Assembly: GCA_024434165.1 (NCBI GenBank)
Contig: QMIW01000002.1
Span: forward strand, 1-64,000
Reading direction: 5' to 3'
DNA: 64,000 nucleotides
DNA from: Chloroflexota bacterium
GTDB taxonomy: Bacteria > Chloroflexota > Anaerolineae > Anaerolineales > Villigracilaceae
Shown: positions 6,532 to 14,042 of the stretch, in pieces
How the letters are laid out: every line of letters starts with the position of its first letter
How positions within the stretch are numbered: the first letter of the stretch is position 1
Position numbers and translations under genes: made by a program
The notes under the pieces: model-generated
Told to the model about the DNA's origin: nothing
The model's database searches: none
Seen by the model: the letters and a program-made list of their open reading frames with translations, nothing else

Positions 6532-8313
6532 TTAATGTCCGCTTCCCGAAGTGGGGGTTCCATCAAATATTTCGGGATTGGGTTCGCCTTCCACCACGAG
6601 GTATCCGGCGAGACCGCGCTGCAGCCTGGAGAGGGCATGGTCAACGAGGATGAAATTGCCGGGCACTTCGAGATCGAACTCGACCATGGTTGCGCCGCCG
6701 GGCGGGACGAGGGTGGTTTGCACGTCGGTGAGCGGCGCGCCGGTGAGCGAGGCTTGGTCGTACACGCGGTCGAAGATTTCACCGATGACGTGGAAGGACG
6801 AAGTAAAGTTCGGTCCGCCAACGCCGAAGAAGATGCGCACGCTTTCGCCTACATTGGCTTTGAGCGGTTTCTGATCCACCAGGGCGTTCACCGCGCCGTT
6901 GAAGACGAAGTATTCGGGGTCTTCGTTCAGCAGTTTGGTGGTATCGGACATTTGATGTCCCTGTTCGCCGAATGCGCCTGCGGTGTAAAGTTCGCCCTGC
7001 ATCACGTAGAACTCGCGGTCTACGGGGGGAAGTCCGCCTTCGGGTTCGACGAGGATCAGACCGTACATGCCGTTTGCGATGTGGTCTGCGACCATCGGCG
7101 TGGCGCAGTGATAGACGTATAAACCGGGATTGAGCGCCTTGGCGGTGAACGTGGTTTCCTCACCAGGCTTGGTCTGGGTCATCACCGCGCCTCCGCCCGG
7201 ACCGGTGACCGCATGGAAATCCACGGAGTGATTCATAGTGCTGGAGGTGCTGTTCTTCATGTGGACTTCGATGGTATCGCCGACGCGCACACGGAAGAAC
7301 GGACCCGGAACCTGACCGTTGAAGGTCCAGTAGGTGAAGGTGGTGCCATCTGCCAGTTGACCGTTAATTTCAATCGCTTCGAGGTCAATGCGGACGGTGG
7401 TCGGTTCGCGGTCGCCGATGGGACCCGGCAGGTCGGCGGGGTCACGCACGATGTCTGCGCCGCTGTTATCGGGTTCCTGGGGTGCGGTTATCGTGTCGCC
7501 GGCGGTTGTGCTTTCGGCGTATGCGCCTTCGGGCAGCCCGTTCAGATAAGTCACGATGGCATTGACTTCATCGGTTGTCAACGCTTCAGAGAAGGTGGCG
7601 GGCATTACGTTGGGCGCACAGGCGCCGGTGGGGCAGGAGGGTGAAAGGAACAGGTTCGGGTCGAGGATCGATTCGCGCAGGTATTCCTCGCTGGTGGCAG
7701 CCGTGCCTGTGTAGGCGTCGCTGCTGACGTGTTCCTCCGCCATCATCTTTGCATCGGAAAGGTCGGGACCCACCACGCCCACCGCGCCGGGGATTCCGGG
7801 AATAACGTGACAGCTTCCGCACGCGCCCTTTTGGAAGGCGGCAATCACGGCGGGGTCGCCATTGCTGGTTGTCGCGGCCGCCGGCATGGAGATTTCGCCC
7901 GATTCGGTTACGGTCAATTTTCCGCGCATGCCCAGTTCTGCATGATTGGAGACGCTGTCGTAGTATTCCATTTCTCCGTGAACTTCGGGTACGGTAAATG
8001 TGACCGAAGCCGCTTCGCCTTTTTCCTTGACGATGCCCGTGCTGGCGTTGACTTCGGGGAAGGTGATGTCGTGTTGTCCCATGCCGCCGTTGATCAGCGT
8101 GACGGTGATTCGCTCACCGGGTCTTGCGCTCAGCGTGGGATTGGCGATCCCGTTGATTTCATCGCTGACGCCCAAAAAGATCAGGTTGCCGTCTCTCAGG
8201 TCGGTCGTCAGCACGTATTCTCTGTCAACAGGTTGAAAATTTCCACCTGCGCAGGCGGCGATGAGGATGCCCAGCAGGATGAGCAAAATGGGAAGTTTAA
8301 AGTTTGGTTTCAT
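6532..8313 (-). CDS. nirK: Four-domain copper nitrite reductase with cupredoxin and cytochrome c extensions
   Basis: 593 aa. The lipobox ILIAAC puts Cys21 at the mature N-terminus. Residues 28-137 form a cupredoxin domain that keeps His81, His124 and Met129, but Asp119 stands where the copper-binding Cys is expected. Residues 152-262 are a class I cytochrome c: heme motif C165-G-S-C168-H169, likely Met237 axial ligand. Residues 300-580 are the NirK core. Type 1 copper ligands are His362, Cys403, His411 and Met416. Type 2 ligands are His367, His402 and His559, with catalytic Asp365 and His508. It should reduce nitrite to NO outside the cell, with electrons entering through the fused heme. The DUF1858-like gene is 13 bases upstream and a copper cassette follows divergently. 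Confidence 0.9.
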   Translation of the reverse strand: MKPNFKLPILLILLGILIAACAGGNFQPVDREYVLTTDLRDGNLIFLGVSDEINGIANPTLSARPGERITVTLINGGMGQHDITFPEVNASTGIVKEKGEAASVTFTVPEVHGEMEYYDSVSNHAELGMRGKLTVTESGEISMPAAATTSNGDPAVIAAFQKGACGSCHVIPGIPGAVGVVGPDLSDAKMMAEEHVSSDAYTGTAATSEEYLRESILDPNLFLSPSCPTGACAPNVMPATFSEALTTDEVNAIVTYLNGLPEGAYAESTTAGDTITAPQEPDNSGADIVRDPADLPGPIGDREPTTVRIDLEAIEINGQLADGTTFTYWTFNGQVPGPFFRVRVGDTIEVHMKNSTSSTMNHSVDFHAVTGPGGGAVMTQTKPGEETTFTAKALNPGLYVYHCATPMVADHIANGMYGLILVEPEGGLPPVDREFYVMQGELYTAGAFGEQGHQMSDTTKLLNEDPEYFVFNGAVNALVDQKPLKANVGESVRIFFGVGGPNFTSSFHVIGEIFDRVYDQASLTGAPLTDVQTTLVPPGGATMVEFDLEVPGNFILVDHALSRLQRGLAGYLVVEGEPNPEIFDGTPTSGSGH

Positions 8314-8326
8314 TCTGAACTCCTTT

Positions 8327-8539
8327 TTAAATTTGAACGACTAAATCTTTCGCTTCTTCCAGAAACTTCTTCTCGTCAAGTTGATATGCCTTGACGACAT
8401 CGCCCAGCGTGCAAAACCGCGCAAACCCACAGCCTGCGCACGCCGTGCGCCAGTCCAGAAAAAAGCGGATGGCTTTGGGGGTGGATTTCAAAACAGCTTC
8501 CACATGGGTTTTGGAAATCTCGGAAAAATCGTTCGTCAT
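8327..8539 (-). CDS. DUF1858-like small cysteine-motif protein
   Basis: 70 aa from ATG 8539; an in-frame start at 8557 is also possible. The fold reads like DUF1858 domains: a helix (HVEAVLKSTPKAIRFFLDW), then CAGCGFARFC, then TLGDVVKAYQLDEKKFLEEA. The three Cys (C-x2-C-x5-C) could bind a metal or act in redox chemistry. It starts the operon that continues into nirK 13 bases later and lies just downstream of the operator palindrome at 8573. Related proteins occur near redox and nitrogen-oxide enzymes; its exact role is unknown. Confidence 0.7.
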   Translation of the reverse strand: MTNDFSEISKTHVEAVLKSTPKAIRFFLDWRTACAGCGFARFCTLGDVVKAYQLDEKKFLEEAKDLVVQI

Positions 8540-8572
8540 AAGTACAGAATATCGCAATCTTCCCAGCCTGTC

Positions 8573-8588
8573 TTTGCGCTAGCGCAAA
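8573..8588. promoter_or_regulatory. Crp/Fnr-type operator upstream of the nirK operon
   Basis: TTTGCGCTAGCGCAAA is a perfect 16-base palindrome with half-site spacing like TTGnn-N4-nnCAA sites of the Crp/Fnr family. It lies 34 bases upstream of the DUF1858-like start, a usual activator position. The adjacent gene encodes a Crp/Fnr protein. Binding is inferred. Confidence 0.6.
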
Positions 8589-8611
8589 TTATCACAAATG
8601 AAAAGTCCACC

Positions 8612-9337
8612 TCATTTTTCGAGCCCCTCCGCGATTCGCACCAAATCGTGCGGCTTGAGCACGGTGATTTTCTCCCTGCCGGTTTCGAGAATGCCCTTCC
8701 GCTCCCAGTCGCTGAAGAGGCGGCTGACCGTGTACAGCGTGGTGCCGGTCATCTCTGCAACCTCCTGCCGGGAGAAGGTGAGTTCGCTGCCCGCCTCTTT
8801 TCTGGGCCCTTCGCCCGGCTCAGGACGGCGCCTGATGCCTGTCTGCCCCGCCAGGCGGATCAGTGCGTTCGCCACTCTCTGCTCCACTTTTTCGGTGGCG
8901 AGTTCGCGGTAGCGCGCCTGCATTTCCTGAATGTAGGAGGTCATCAGATTCATCAAGCCAAAGGAAAGATAGGGACGGGTCTGCATCATCGAGCGCAGAA
9001 AGGCGCTCTGAATGGCGAGCGCGGTGCTGTCTTCCAGCGCCTGGGCGGTGGCGGGGTAGGCGGCTCCGTTTGAGCGGACAGCCCCGAGCGCGCCGAACAT
9101 CTGCCAGGGGTAAATCGTCCGCAGGTTGACCTGCTGTCCGCTGGGATTCGACTGGGTCAATTTGACCTGTCCGCTGGTGAGCACGTACAGGTAAACGGCT
9201 TCGTCGCCCTGCAAAAATAAGAAACCTCCTTCCTCGATGGAGCGAAGAATGCTGTTTTTCAGAATCAGGTCCAGGTCGTCTTCGGGAGCGTGTTGAAAAA
9301 CTTCAACCTGTTTCAAGTCTTTCGATGAAATGTCCAT
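8612..9337 (-). CDS. Crp/Fnr family transcription regulator
   Basis: 241 aa. Residues 10-130 are the cyclic-nucleotide-binding-type beta roll (FLFLQGDEAVYLYVLTSGQVKL). Residues 135-160 form the dimer helix, and residues 150-225 a Crp-type winged helix (LTFSRQEVAEMTG, then TVSRLFSDWERKG). There is no cysteine anywhere, so it cannot carry an Fnr-type FeS cluster. An NO-sensing DNR/NnrR-like role with heme, or another ligand, is more likely. In the recognition helix the Glu that reads TTGAT in Fnr is replaced by Tyr, consistent with a different site such as TTTGCGC. It lies immediately upstream of the nirK operon and probably controls it. Confidence 0.88.
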   Translation of the reverse strand: MDISSKDLKQVEVFQHAPEDDLDLILKNSILRSIEEGGFLFLQGDEAVYLYVLTSGQVKLTQSNPSGQQVNLRTIYPWQMFGALGAVRSNGAAYPATAQALEDSTALAIQSAFLRSMMQTRPYLSFGLMNLMTSYIQEMQARYRELATEKVEQRVANALIRLAGQTGIRRRPEPGEGPRKEAGSELTFSRQEVAEMTGTTLYTVSRLFSDWERKGILETGREKITVLKPHDLVRIAEGLEK

Positions 9338-9376
9338 ACGATTATTTTACACCCTAAAGCGATGACATTTATCCAC

Positions 9377-9436
9377 TTGACAGGGCGCGGGGAGGTGCTG
9401 TATATTTCGCTAGCCCCACCCCCCTGGGGGGGGTAA
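9377..9436 (+). promoter_or_regulatory. csoR promoter with overlapping CsoR operator
   Basis: -35 TTGACA (9377-9382), an 18-base spacer and -10 TATATT (9401-9406). Directly over the expected transcript start is a C-run/G-run palindrome, TAGCCCCACC...GGGGGGGTAA (9411-9436). This is the shape of known CsoR sites (a C tract followed by a G tract flanked by TA). Copper-dependent derepression of the whole cassette is the natural reading. Confidence 0.75.
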
Positions 9437-9476
9437 GAGCAAGGCGATATGCCGTTTCTTAGAACTAGAGGTAACC

Positions 9477-9746
9477 ATGGACAATGAAAGCACGCTCAGA
9501 AGACTGAAGACCGTCGAAGGACACCTGCGCGGGGTCATCCGCATGGTGGAAGAAGACGCTTATTGTATTGACGTCATCCGTCAGATTCAGGCAATCGAAG
9601 CCGCCTTGAACAAGGTCAGCGCGCAGATCCTTGAAGGACACCTGAACTCCTGTGTCACGACCGCCATTCAGGGCAATGATAAGAAGGAACGTGAACGGGT
9701 GCTGAAGGAAATTACTGAAGTGTTCGAAATGTCCACGAAAGTTTAG
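9477..9746 (+). CDS. csoR: Copper-sensing repressor of the CsoR family
   Basis: 89 aa, all-helical. It has the CsoR metal site C30, H55 and C59 (in DAYCID and EGHLNSC), equivalent to Cys-His-Cys of the Mycobacterium protein, which binds Cu(I). N-terminal family residues are RRLKTVEGHLRGVIRMVEE. It should repress by binding the G/C palindrome at 9411-9436 and release it when copper binds. First gene of the copper cassette; the ribosome binding site is AGAGGT, 5 bases before ATG. FrmR and RcnR relatives have different metal residues, so copper is the best call. Confidence 0.9.
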   Translation: MDNESTLRRLKTVEGHLRGVIRMVEEDAYCIDVIRQIQAIEAALNKVSAQILEGHLNSCVTTAIQGNDKKERERVLKEITEVFEMSTKV

Positions 9747-9829
9747 CCAATGCTCATGGCGGCGGCTTGAGCTTTTGGCAAATGTTCAAGATGGCTGCGA
9801 AAGTTAAATTCTTTTAGGAGTTGATAAAC

Positions 9830-10240
9830 ATGTTGCTCAAGAAAGTTTTACCCGTTTTTCTAGCGGTTCTCCTTTCCGCGTGTGCAGGCGGATCGGCGCC
9901 GACCAAGGTCACCGTGACCATGAGTGAGTTTGCCTTCGAACCAGCCAGCATCACGGTAACGGCGGGGCAGCCGGTGGAGATCACGCTGGTGAACGAAGGT
10001 GCGATCGAGCACGATTTCGCGATTGAAGTTATTCCGGTGGAAGACGTTTCAACGGAAGGCTCGATGAGCGGGCATGACGAGTCCGGCCAGCATTCGGAGT
10101 TCGATGTGCATACCGCCACCGGACCCGGTGAAACGAGCGTCCTGCGCTTTACGCCCACCCAGCCCGGTACCTATAAAATCATCTGCTCTGTTCCCGGTCA
10201 TCTCGATGCCGGTATGACGGGCGAGTTAATCGTCAAATAA
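9830..10240 (+). CDS. Lipoprotein cupredoxin (plastocyanin-like)
   Basis: 136 aa from ATG 9830, with AGGAG 10 bases upstream. The lipobox is VLLSAC. The mature domain is a single cupredoxin (TVTMSEFAFEPASITVTAGQ) with His in IEHDFAIE and the ligand loop CSVPGHLDAGMTG, giving a full type 1 set (His, Cys, His, Met). A His/Glu/Ser-rich insert (GSMSGHDESGQHSEF) before the last strands may bind extra copper. It could carry electrons to NirK or hold copper outside the membrane. It is the second gene of the CsoR cassette. Confidence 0.85.
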   Translation: MLLKKVLPVFLAVLLSACAGGSAPTKVTVTMSEFAFEPASITVTAGQPVEITLVNEGAIEHDFAIEVIPVEDVSTEGSMSGHDESGQHSEFDVHTATGPGETSVLRFTPTQPGTYKIICSVPGHLDAGMTGELIVK

Positions 10241-10266
10241 AAAACAATTTCTAAGGAGAAAAACTC

Positions 10267-10485
10267 ATGACCACAGTAACTTATTCCGTTCCCGCGATCC
10301 ATTGCGGACATTGCACCCACACCATCGAAATGGAAGTGGGCGAGTTGCAGGGCGTCCAGTCCGTGAAGGCAGATGAAGCCACCAAGAAAGTGACGATCAC
10401 CTTCGATGCCCCTGCCGATGAAGCGAAGATCAAGGCGTTGCTCGCCGAGATCAATTACCCTGCCGAAGGTTTGCTTACTTTGTAA
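10267..10485 (+). CDS. copZ: Copper chaperone with HMA domain
   Basis: 72 aa, one ferredoxin-like HMA fold. The Cu(I) motif is C-G-H-C (AIHCGHCTHTIE), one residue different from the usual M-x-C-x-x-C loop. It should hand Cu(I) to the N-terminal domain of CopA encoded next. The ribosome binding site AAGGAG precedes ATG. It lies 26 bases after the cupredoxin gene in the same cassette. Confidence 0.88.
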   Translation: MTTVTYSVPAIHCGHCTHTIEMEVGELQGVQSVKADEATKKVTITFDAPADEAKIKALLAEINYPAEGLLTL

Positions 10486-10492
10486 TTTCTTT

Positions 10493-10582
10493 AAACACGA
10501 AGGACACAAAGCCTACGAAGGGGAACGAATTAAAAACATTATCTCTTCTCCCTCCTTTGTGTCCTTCGTGCCCTTTGTGTTT
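10493..10582. repeat. Inverted repeat between copZ and copA
   Basis: Arms AAACACGAAGGACACAAAG and CTTTGTGTCC...GTGTTT face each other across about 50 bases, with a second pair (CGAAGGGGA / TCTCCCTCC) inside. It fills the copZ-copA gap and resembles the palindrome at 27116-27178 in its CACAAAGG wording. Confidence 0.6.
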
Positions 10583-10595
10583 GAAAGGTTTTTGA

Positions 10596-13106
10596 ATGAC
10601 CGATACCAAACAACTCACCCTCCCCATCACCGGCATGACCTGCGCCAACTGCGTTGCCACGGTGGAGCGCAATTTGAAGAAACTCGATGGCGTGGACAAT
10701 GCCGTGGTAAACCTTTCTTCGGAACGCGCCACCGTGGATTTCGACGCCTCCAAACTCGGGCTGACCGATTTCATCGCCCGCGTCAACCGCGCCGGGTACG
10801 GGGTCGCCACCGGTGAAGCGGATCTCGTCATCAAGCGTTTGTCTGACGACAACGATGCCCGCCGCCTGGAGAAAGCCCTCGCCAAACTCGAAGGCGTGCT
10901 CGAAGCGCAGGTGACATTTACAACCGAAAAGGCGCGCGTCAAGTACGTGCCGACCATTATTACGCAAGCGGAATTACGCCGCGCGGTTTCCGCCGCAGGG
11001 TTCGAAGCGCTGGAACTGGGCGGCGCGGCGGAAGATGCCGAAGCGCTGGCGCGCGAACATGAAATCAACGAACAGCGCCGGCTGCTCATTATTGGTTTGA
11101 TATTTACAGTCCCGCTCTTTGTTCTTTCCATGAGCAAGGATTTCGGGCTGCTTCCCGATTTCTTCTACACCAGCAACTCCATGGAAGGCATGCGCGACGC
11201 CCAACCCTGGTTTGGCTGGTTGATGCTGGCGCTGGCGATCCCTGTTCAGTTTTATGTCGGCTGGCAGTATTACGTGGGTGCCTTCAAAGCGATTCGCAAC
11301 AAGTCCGCCAACATGGACGTGCTCATTGCAATGGGTTCCTCCGCCGCCTTCTTCTATTCCCTGCCGATCACCTTTGGCTGGCTGATGGGACACGTCTATT
11401 ACGAGACGGCGGCGGTCATTATCACGCTCATCAAATTGGGTAAGTTCCTCGAAGCCCGCGCCAAAGGACGCACCTCTGAAGCCATCAAAAAGCTAATGGG
11501 TCTGCGTGCCAAAACCGCGCGAGTCATCCGCGATGGCGTGGAAACCGAAGTGCCTGTGGACGATGTCCGCGTGGGCGATGTGGTGATGGTGAAGCCGGGC
11601 GAGAAAATCCCGGTGGATGGGGTGGTGGTGGAGGGTCGCAGCGCGATTGACGAATCCATGTTGACGGGTGAGTCGCTTCCGGTTGAAAAGAAGCCCGGCG
11701 ACCCGGTCATCGGCGCAACGCTCAACAAGCTGGGCTTGATCAAGTTCGAAGCCACCAAAGTTGGAAAAGAAACCGCGCTGGCGCAGATCATCAAACTGGT
11801 GGAAGATGCGCAAGGCAGCAAGGCGCCCATCCAGAAGATGGCGGATCAGGTCTCAGCCGTGTTCGTTCCCATCGTCATCGTCATTGCCTTGCTGACGTTT
11901 TTCGGCTGGTACTTCTTCGGTCCGCAATTGCCGATCAACTCGGACATTGATAACTTCACCCGCGCCTTGATTTACATGGTGGCGGTGCTGGTGATCGCTT
12001 GTCCGTGTGCGATGGGGCTTGCCACTCCGACCGCCATCATGGTGGGGACGGGCAAAGGCGCCGAAGCGGGTATTCTCTTTAGAAATAGTGAAGCCTTGGA
12101 ACGCGCGGGCAAGGTCAATGTGGTGGTGCTGGATAAGACTGGGACGATCACAAAGGGGCAACCGGCGGTTACGGATATAGTGGTCAGTGACCAGTTATCA
12201 GTGACCGGTGACGAACTGCTCCGCTTGGCAGCATCTGTGGAAAAAGGTTCAGAGCATCCACTCGGTGAAGCCATCTGGGCGGAAGCGACCACTCGCGGAT
12301 TGAATTTGGTCGAACCGGCTGGGTTCAAGGCAGAGGCTGGGCATGGCGTTCAAGCCGAGGTCGAGGGAAGAAGCGTGATGGTCGGGAACAAGAGAATGTT
12401 CGAGGCGAGAGGAATCTCCCTGGGCAATCTCGAATCCGAAGTGGCGCGTCTTCAATCCGAAGCGAAGACGGCGATGCTGGTTGCGATTGACAACGTCGCG
12501 GCGGGAGTCATCGCGGTGGCGGATACCATCAAAGAGAGTTCACAAGAGGCGATTGCCGACCTGCACAAGATGGGCTTGAAAGTGGCGATGATCACCGGCG
12601 ACAATCAAAAAACTGCCGAAGCGATTGCCAGGCAGGTTGGAATTGATATGGTACTTGCTGAGGTCTTGCCGGAAGGAAAATCTACAGAAGTAAAGCGTTT
12701 ACAAGTTGGAAAGTCGGAAAGTTTACAAGTTGAACCTTTAAACTTGAAAACCTTCAAACCTGAAAACGTAGTAGCGATGGTCGGTGATGGCGTGAACGAC
12801 GCTCCCGCTCTTGCTCAAGCGGACGTTGGTTTGGCGATCGGCACCGGCACCGATGTTGCCATGGCTGCCGCGCCTGTGACCTTGATGAGCGGCGACCTGC
12901 GCGGAGTTTCGCGCGCGATCCGTTTGTCCCGCAAGACGGTCACGACCATCAAACAGAATCTGTTCTGGGCGTTCATTTACAACGTGATCCTGATTCCCGC
13001 CGCGATGCTTGGTTATTTGAATCCCATGCTTGCCGCCGCCGCAATGGCGTTCAGCAGCGTTTTTGTGGTGACGAACAGTTTGAGGCTGCGCGGGGTGAAG
13101 ATATAA
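10596..13106 (+). CDS. copA: Copper-exporting P1B-type ATPase
   Basis: 836 aa. The first HMA domain has C16-A-N-C19. A second HMA-like domain (about 78-145) has lost both Cys. The membrane part has the ion-path motif C469-P-C471 and eight expected helices. The soluble part has phosphorylation Asp513 in DKTGT, HP in SEHPLGEA and GDGVNDAP. It pumps Cu(I) out of the cytoplasm; some relatives supply copper to exported enzymes, which fits the neighbouring NirK. Two unusual segments, about residues 528-536 and 706-727, are translations of short DNA words otherwise seen in intergenic repeats. The first lies in the nucleotide-binding domain, the second just before GDGVND. Both keep the frame. Confidence 0.95.
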   Translation: MTDTKQLTLPITGMTCANCVATVERNLKKLDGVDNAVVNLSSERATVDFDASKLGLTDFIARVNRAGYGVATGEADLVIKRLSDDNDARRLEKALAKLEGVLEAQVTFTTEKARVKYVPTIITQAELRRAVSAAGFEALELGGAAEDAEALAREHEINEQRRLLIIGLIFTVPLFVLSMSKDFGLLPDFFYTSNSMEGMRDAQPWFGWLMLALAIPVQFYVGWQYYVGAFKAIRNKSANMDVLIAMGSSAAFFYSLPITFGWLMGHVYYETAAVIITLIKLGKFLEARAKGRTSEAIKKLMGLRAKTARVIRDGVETEVPVDDVRVGDVVMVKPGEKIPVDGVVVEGRSAIDESMLTGESLPVEKKPGDPVIGATLNKLGLIKFEATKVGKETALAQIIKLVEDAQGSKAPIQKMADQVSAVFVPIVIVIALLTFFGWYFFGPQLPINSDIDNFTRALIYMVAVLVIACPCAMGLATPTAIMVGTGKGAEAGILFRNSEALERAGKVNVVVLDKTGTITKGQPAVTDIVVSDQLSVTGDELLRLAASVEKGSEHPLGEAIWAEATTRGLNLVEPAGFKAEAGHGVQAEVEGRSVMVGNKRMFEARGISLGNLESEVARLQSEAKTAMLVAIDNVAAGVIAVADTIKESSQEAIADLHKMGLKVAMITGDNQKTAEAIARQVGIDMVLAEVLPEGKSTEVKRLQVGKSESLQVEPLNLKTFKPENVVAMVGDGVNDAPALAQADVGLAIGTGTDVAMAAAPVTLMSGDLRGVSRAIRLSRKTVTTIKQNLFWAFIYNVILIPAAMLGYLNPMLAAAAMAFSSVFVVTNSLRLRGVKI

Positions 13107-13109
13107 AAC

Positions 13110-13167
13110 GACGATAGACCGTGGACGATGGAAGGTTTTATGGTCAATGGTCTATCGTCCATCGTCA
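13110..13167. repeat. Inverted repeat between copA and the YHS gene
   Basis: GACGATAGACCGTGGACGAT pairs imperfectly with ATGGTCTATCGTCCATCGTC across a short spacer. It could form a strong hairpin after the copA stop. Confidence 0.5.
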
Positions 13168-13173
13168 AAAAAT

Positions 13174-13392
13174 ATGGATGATCAAGCGCAAACCCCTGAA
13201 ACGCAAGTTTTCAAATCCGCCTGCGGCGGAACCTTGAAAGACCCATCCGCTTACCCAAGCGCGATGTTCAATAGAGAGAGAGTCTATTTTTGTAATCAAG
13301 CCTGCTTGAAAGCCTTTCTGCGTGCACCGGAAGCCTTCATGGCGGGTGAAGTGGAACATCCTTTGGATGAGGATGAGCCATCCGAATCATAA
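13174..13392 (+). CDS. YHS/TRASH-like metal-binding small protein
   Basis: 72 aa from ATG 13174; the frame is open to 13147 but that part is repeat sequence. The layout (SACGG...YPSAMFNRERVYFCNQACLKAFLRAPEAF) is that of YHS/TRASH domains, which bind soft metals through paired Cys. Such domains occur inside or next to CopA pumps, and the position directly after copA supports a copper-binding accessory role. No signal peptide, so cytoplasmic. Confidence 0.7.
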   Translation: MDDQAQTPETQVFKSACGGTLKDPSAYPSAMFNRERVYFCNQACLKAFLRAPEAFMAGEVEHPLDEDEPSES

Positions 13393-13421
13393 ATAGACCC
13401 ATTGAAAAGGAAACCATTAAC

Positions 13422-13931
13422 ATGAAAAAAATAACCGTTCTTCTTCTCGCAGTCCTGCTCCTTACGTTGACTGCCTGTGCCCCCAAAGCCGCCGAAATGC
13501 CCAAAGCGGAATTGCCCGCCGGGAAAGCCTGGGCAGATGGCAAAGAGATCTTCTTCGTTCACACCGAAGCCTCAGACCCCGGTGTTGCTGAAAAACTCAC
13601 CAACATGATGGAGTCTCCGGTAATGCTTGTGCCTTCCCTGGCAAACGTGCCCGATGAATCTTTGGCGAATGTTTACGTTTTCACCAATGGCATCGAAGGC
13701 TCGGGTCCGTTCGGTTTTCAAGCCGATGTCTTCGATAACCCGCCCGGCACTGATGGATACACTCCGCTTCGCCGCCTCAATGTCGTGACCTGGACGGACG
13801 AATCCAAAGCCCGCGAACTGACCCATGTGGACGATGTCCTTGCCGCCGAAGCCGCCGGTGAGTTGACCATCGAACAGCCCGGTGTTGTGATCAACATGCC
13901 GTTCGTCGTTTGGGATGGCGGTCAGCGGTAG
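13422..13931 (+). CDS. DUF7482-type lipoprotein in copper cassette
   Basis: 169 aa. The lipobox is LLTLTAC. The mature domain of about 145 residues begins with VHTEASDPGVAEKLTNMMESP and has PSLANVPDESLANVYVFTNG, GPFGFQADVFDNPPG and a C-terminal INMPFVVW. This pattern matches the DUF7482 family as I recall it from Chloroflexota and archaeal proteins. There is no Cys in the mature part besides the lipid anchor, but many Met and a few His could bind copper. Function unknown; cassette position suggests extracytoplasmic copper handling. Confidence 0.6.
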   Translation: MKKITVLLLAVLLLTLTACAPKAAEMPKAELPAGKAWADGKEIFFVHTEASDPGVAEKLTNMMESPVMLVPSLANVPDESLANVYVFTNGIEGSGPFGFQADVFDNPPGTDGYTPLRRLNVVTWTDESKARELTHVDDVLAAEAAGELTIEQPGVVINMPFVVWDGGQR

Positions 13932-13937
13932 GAAGTA

Positions 13938-14025
13938 AAAACGTAGACAAGTACACAGGTATACAAGTAAGATCTGCCTGTGTACTTGTCTACTTGCCTA
14001 CCTGTTACCTGTTTACCTGTATACT
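13938..14025. repeat. Palindromic word repeat with -10-like end
   Basis: GTAGACAAGTACACAGGTATAC is followed by its near reverse complement and further units of TACTTGTCTACTTGCCTACC and GTTTACCTGTATAC. The final TATACT (14020-14025) lies 17 bases before the next ATG and could be its -10 box. A related repeat occurs at 15546-15656. Confidence 0.5.
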
Positions 14026-14042
14026 TTATCCCGTGAGGTCAA

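Noticed and set aside
5820-6821. 333-residue version of the lipoprotein gene
   Set aside because: The upstream third is an out-of-frame shadow of nirK and crosses the 38-base palindrome; the lipobox start at 6449 is clear.
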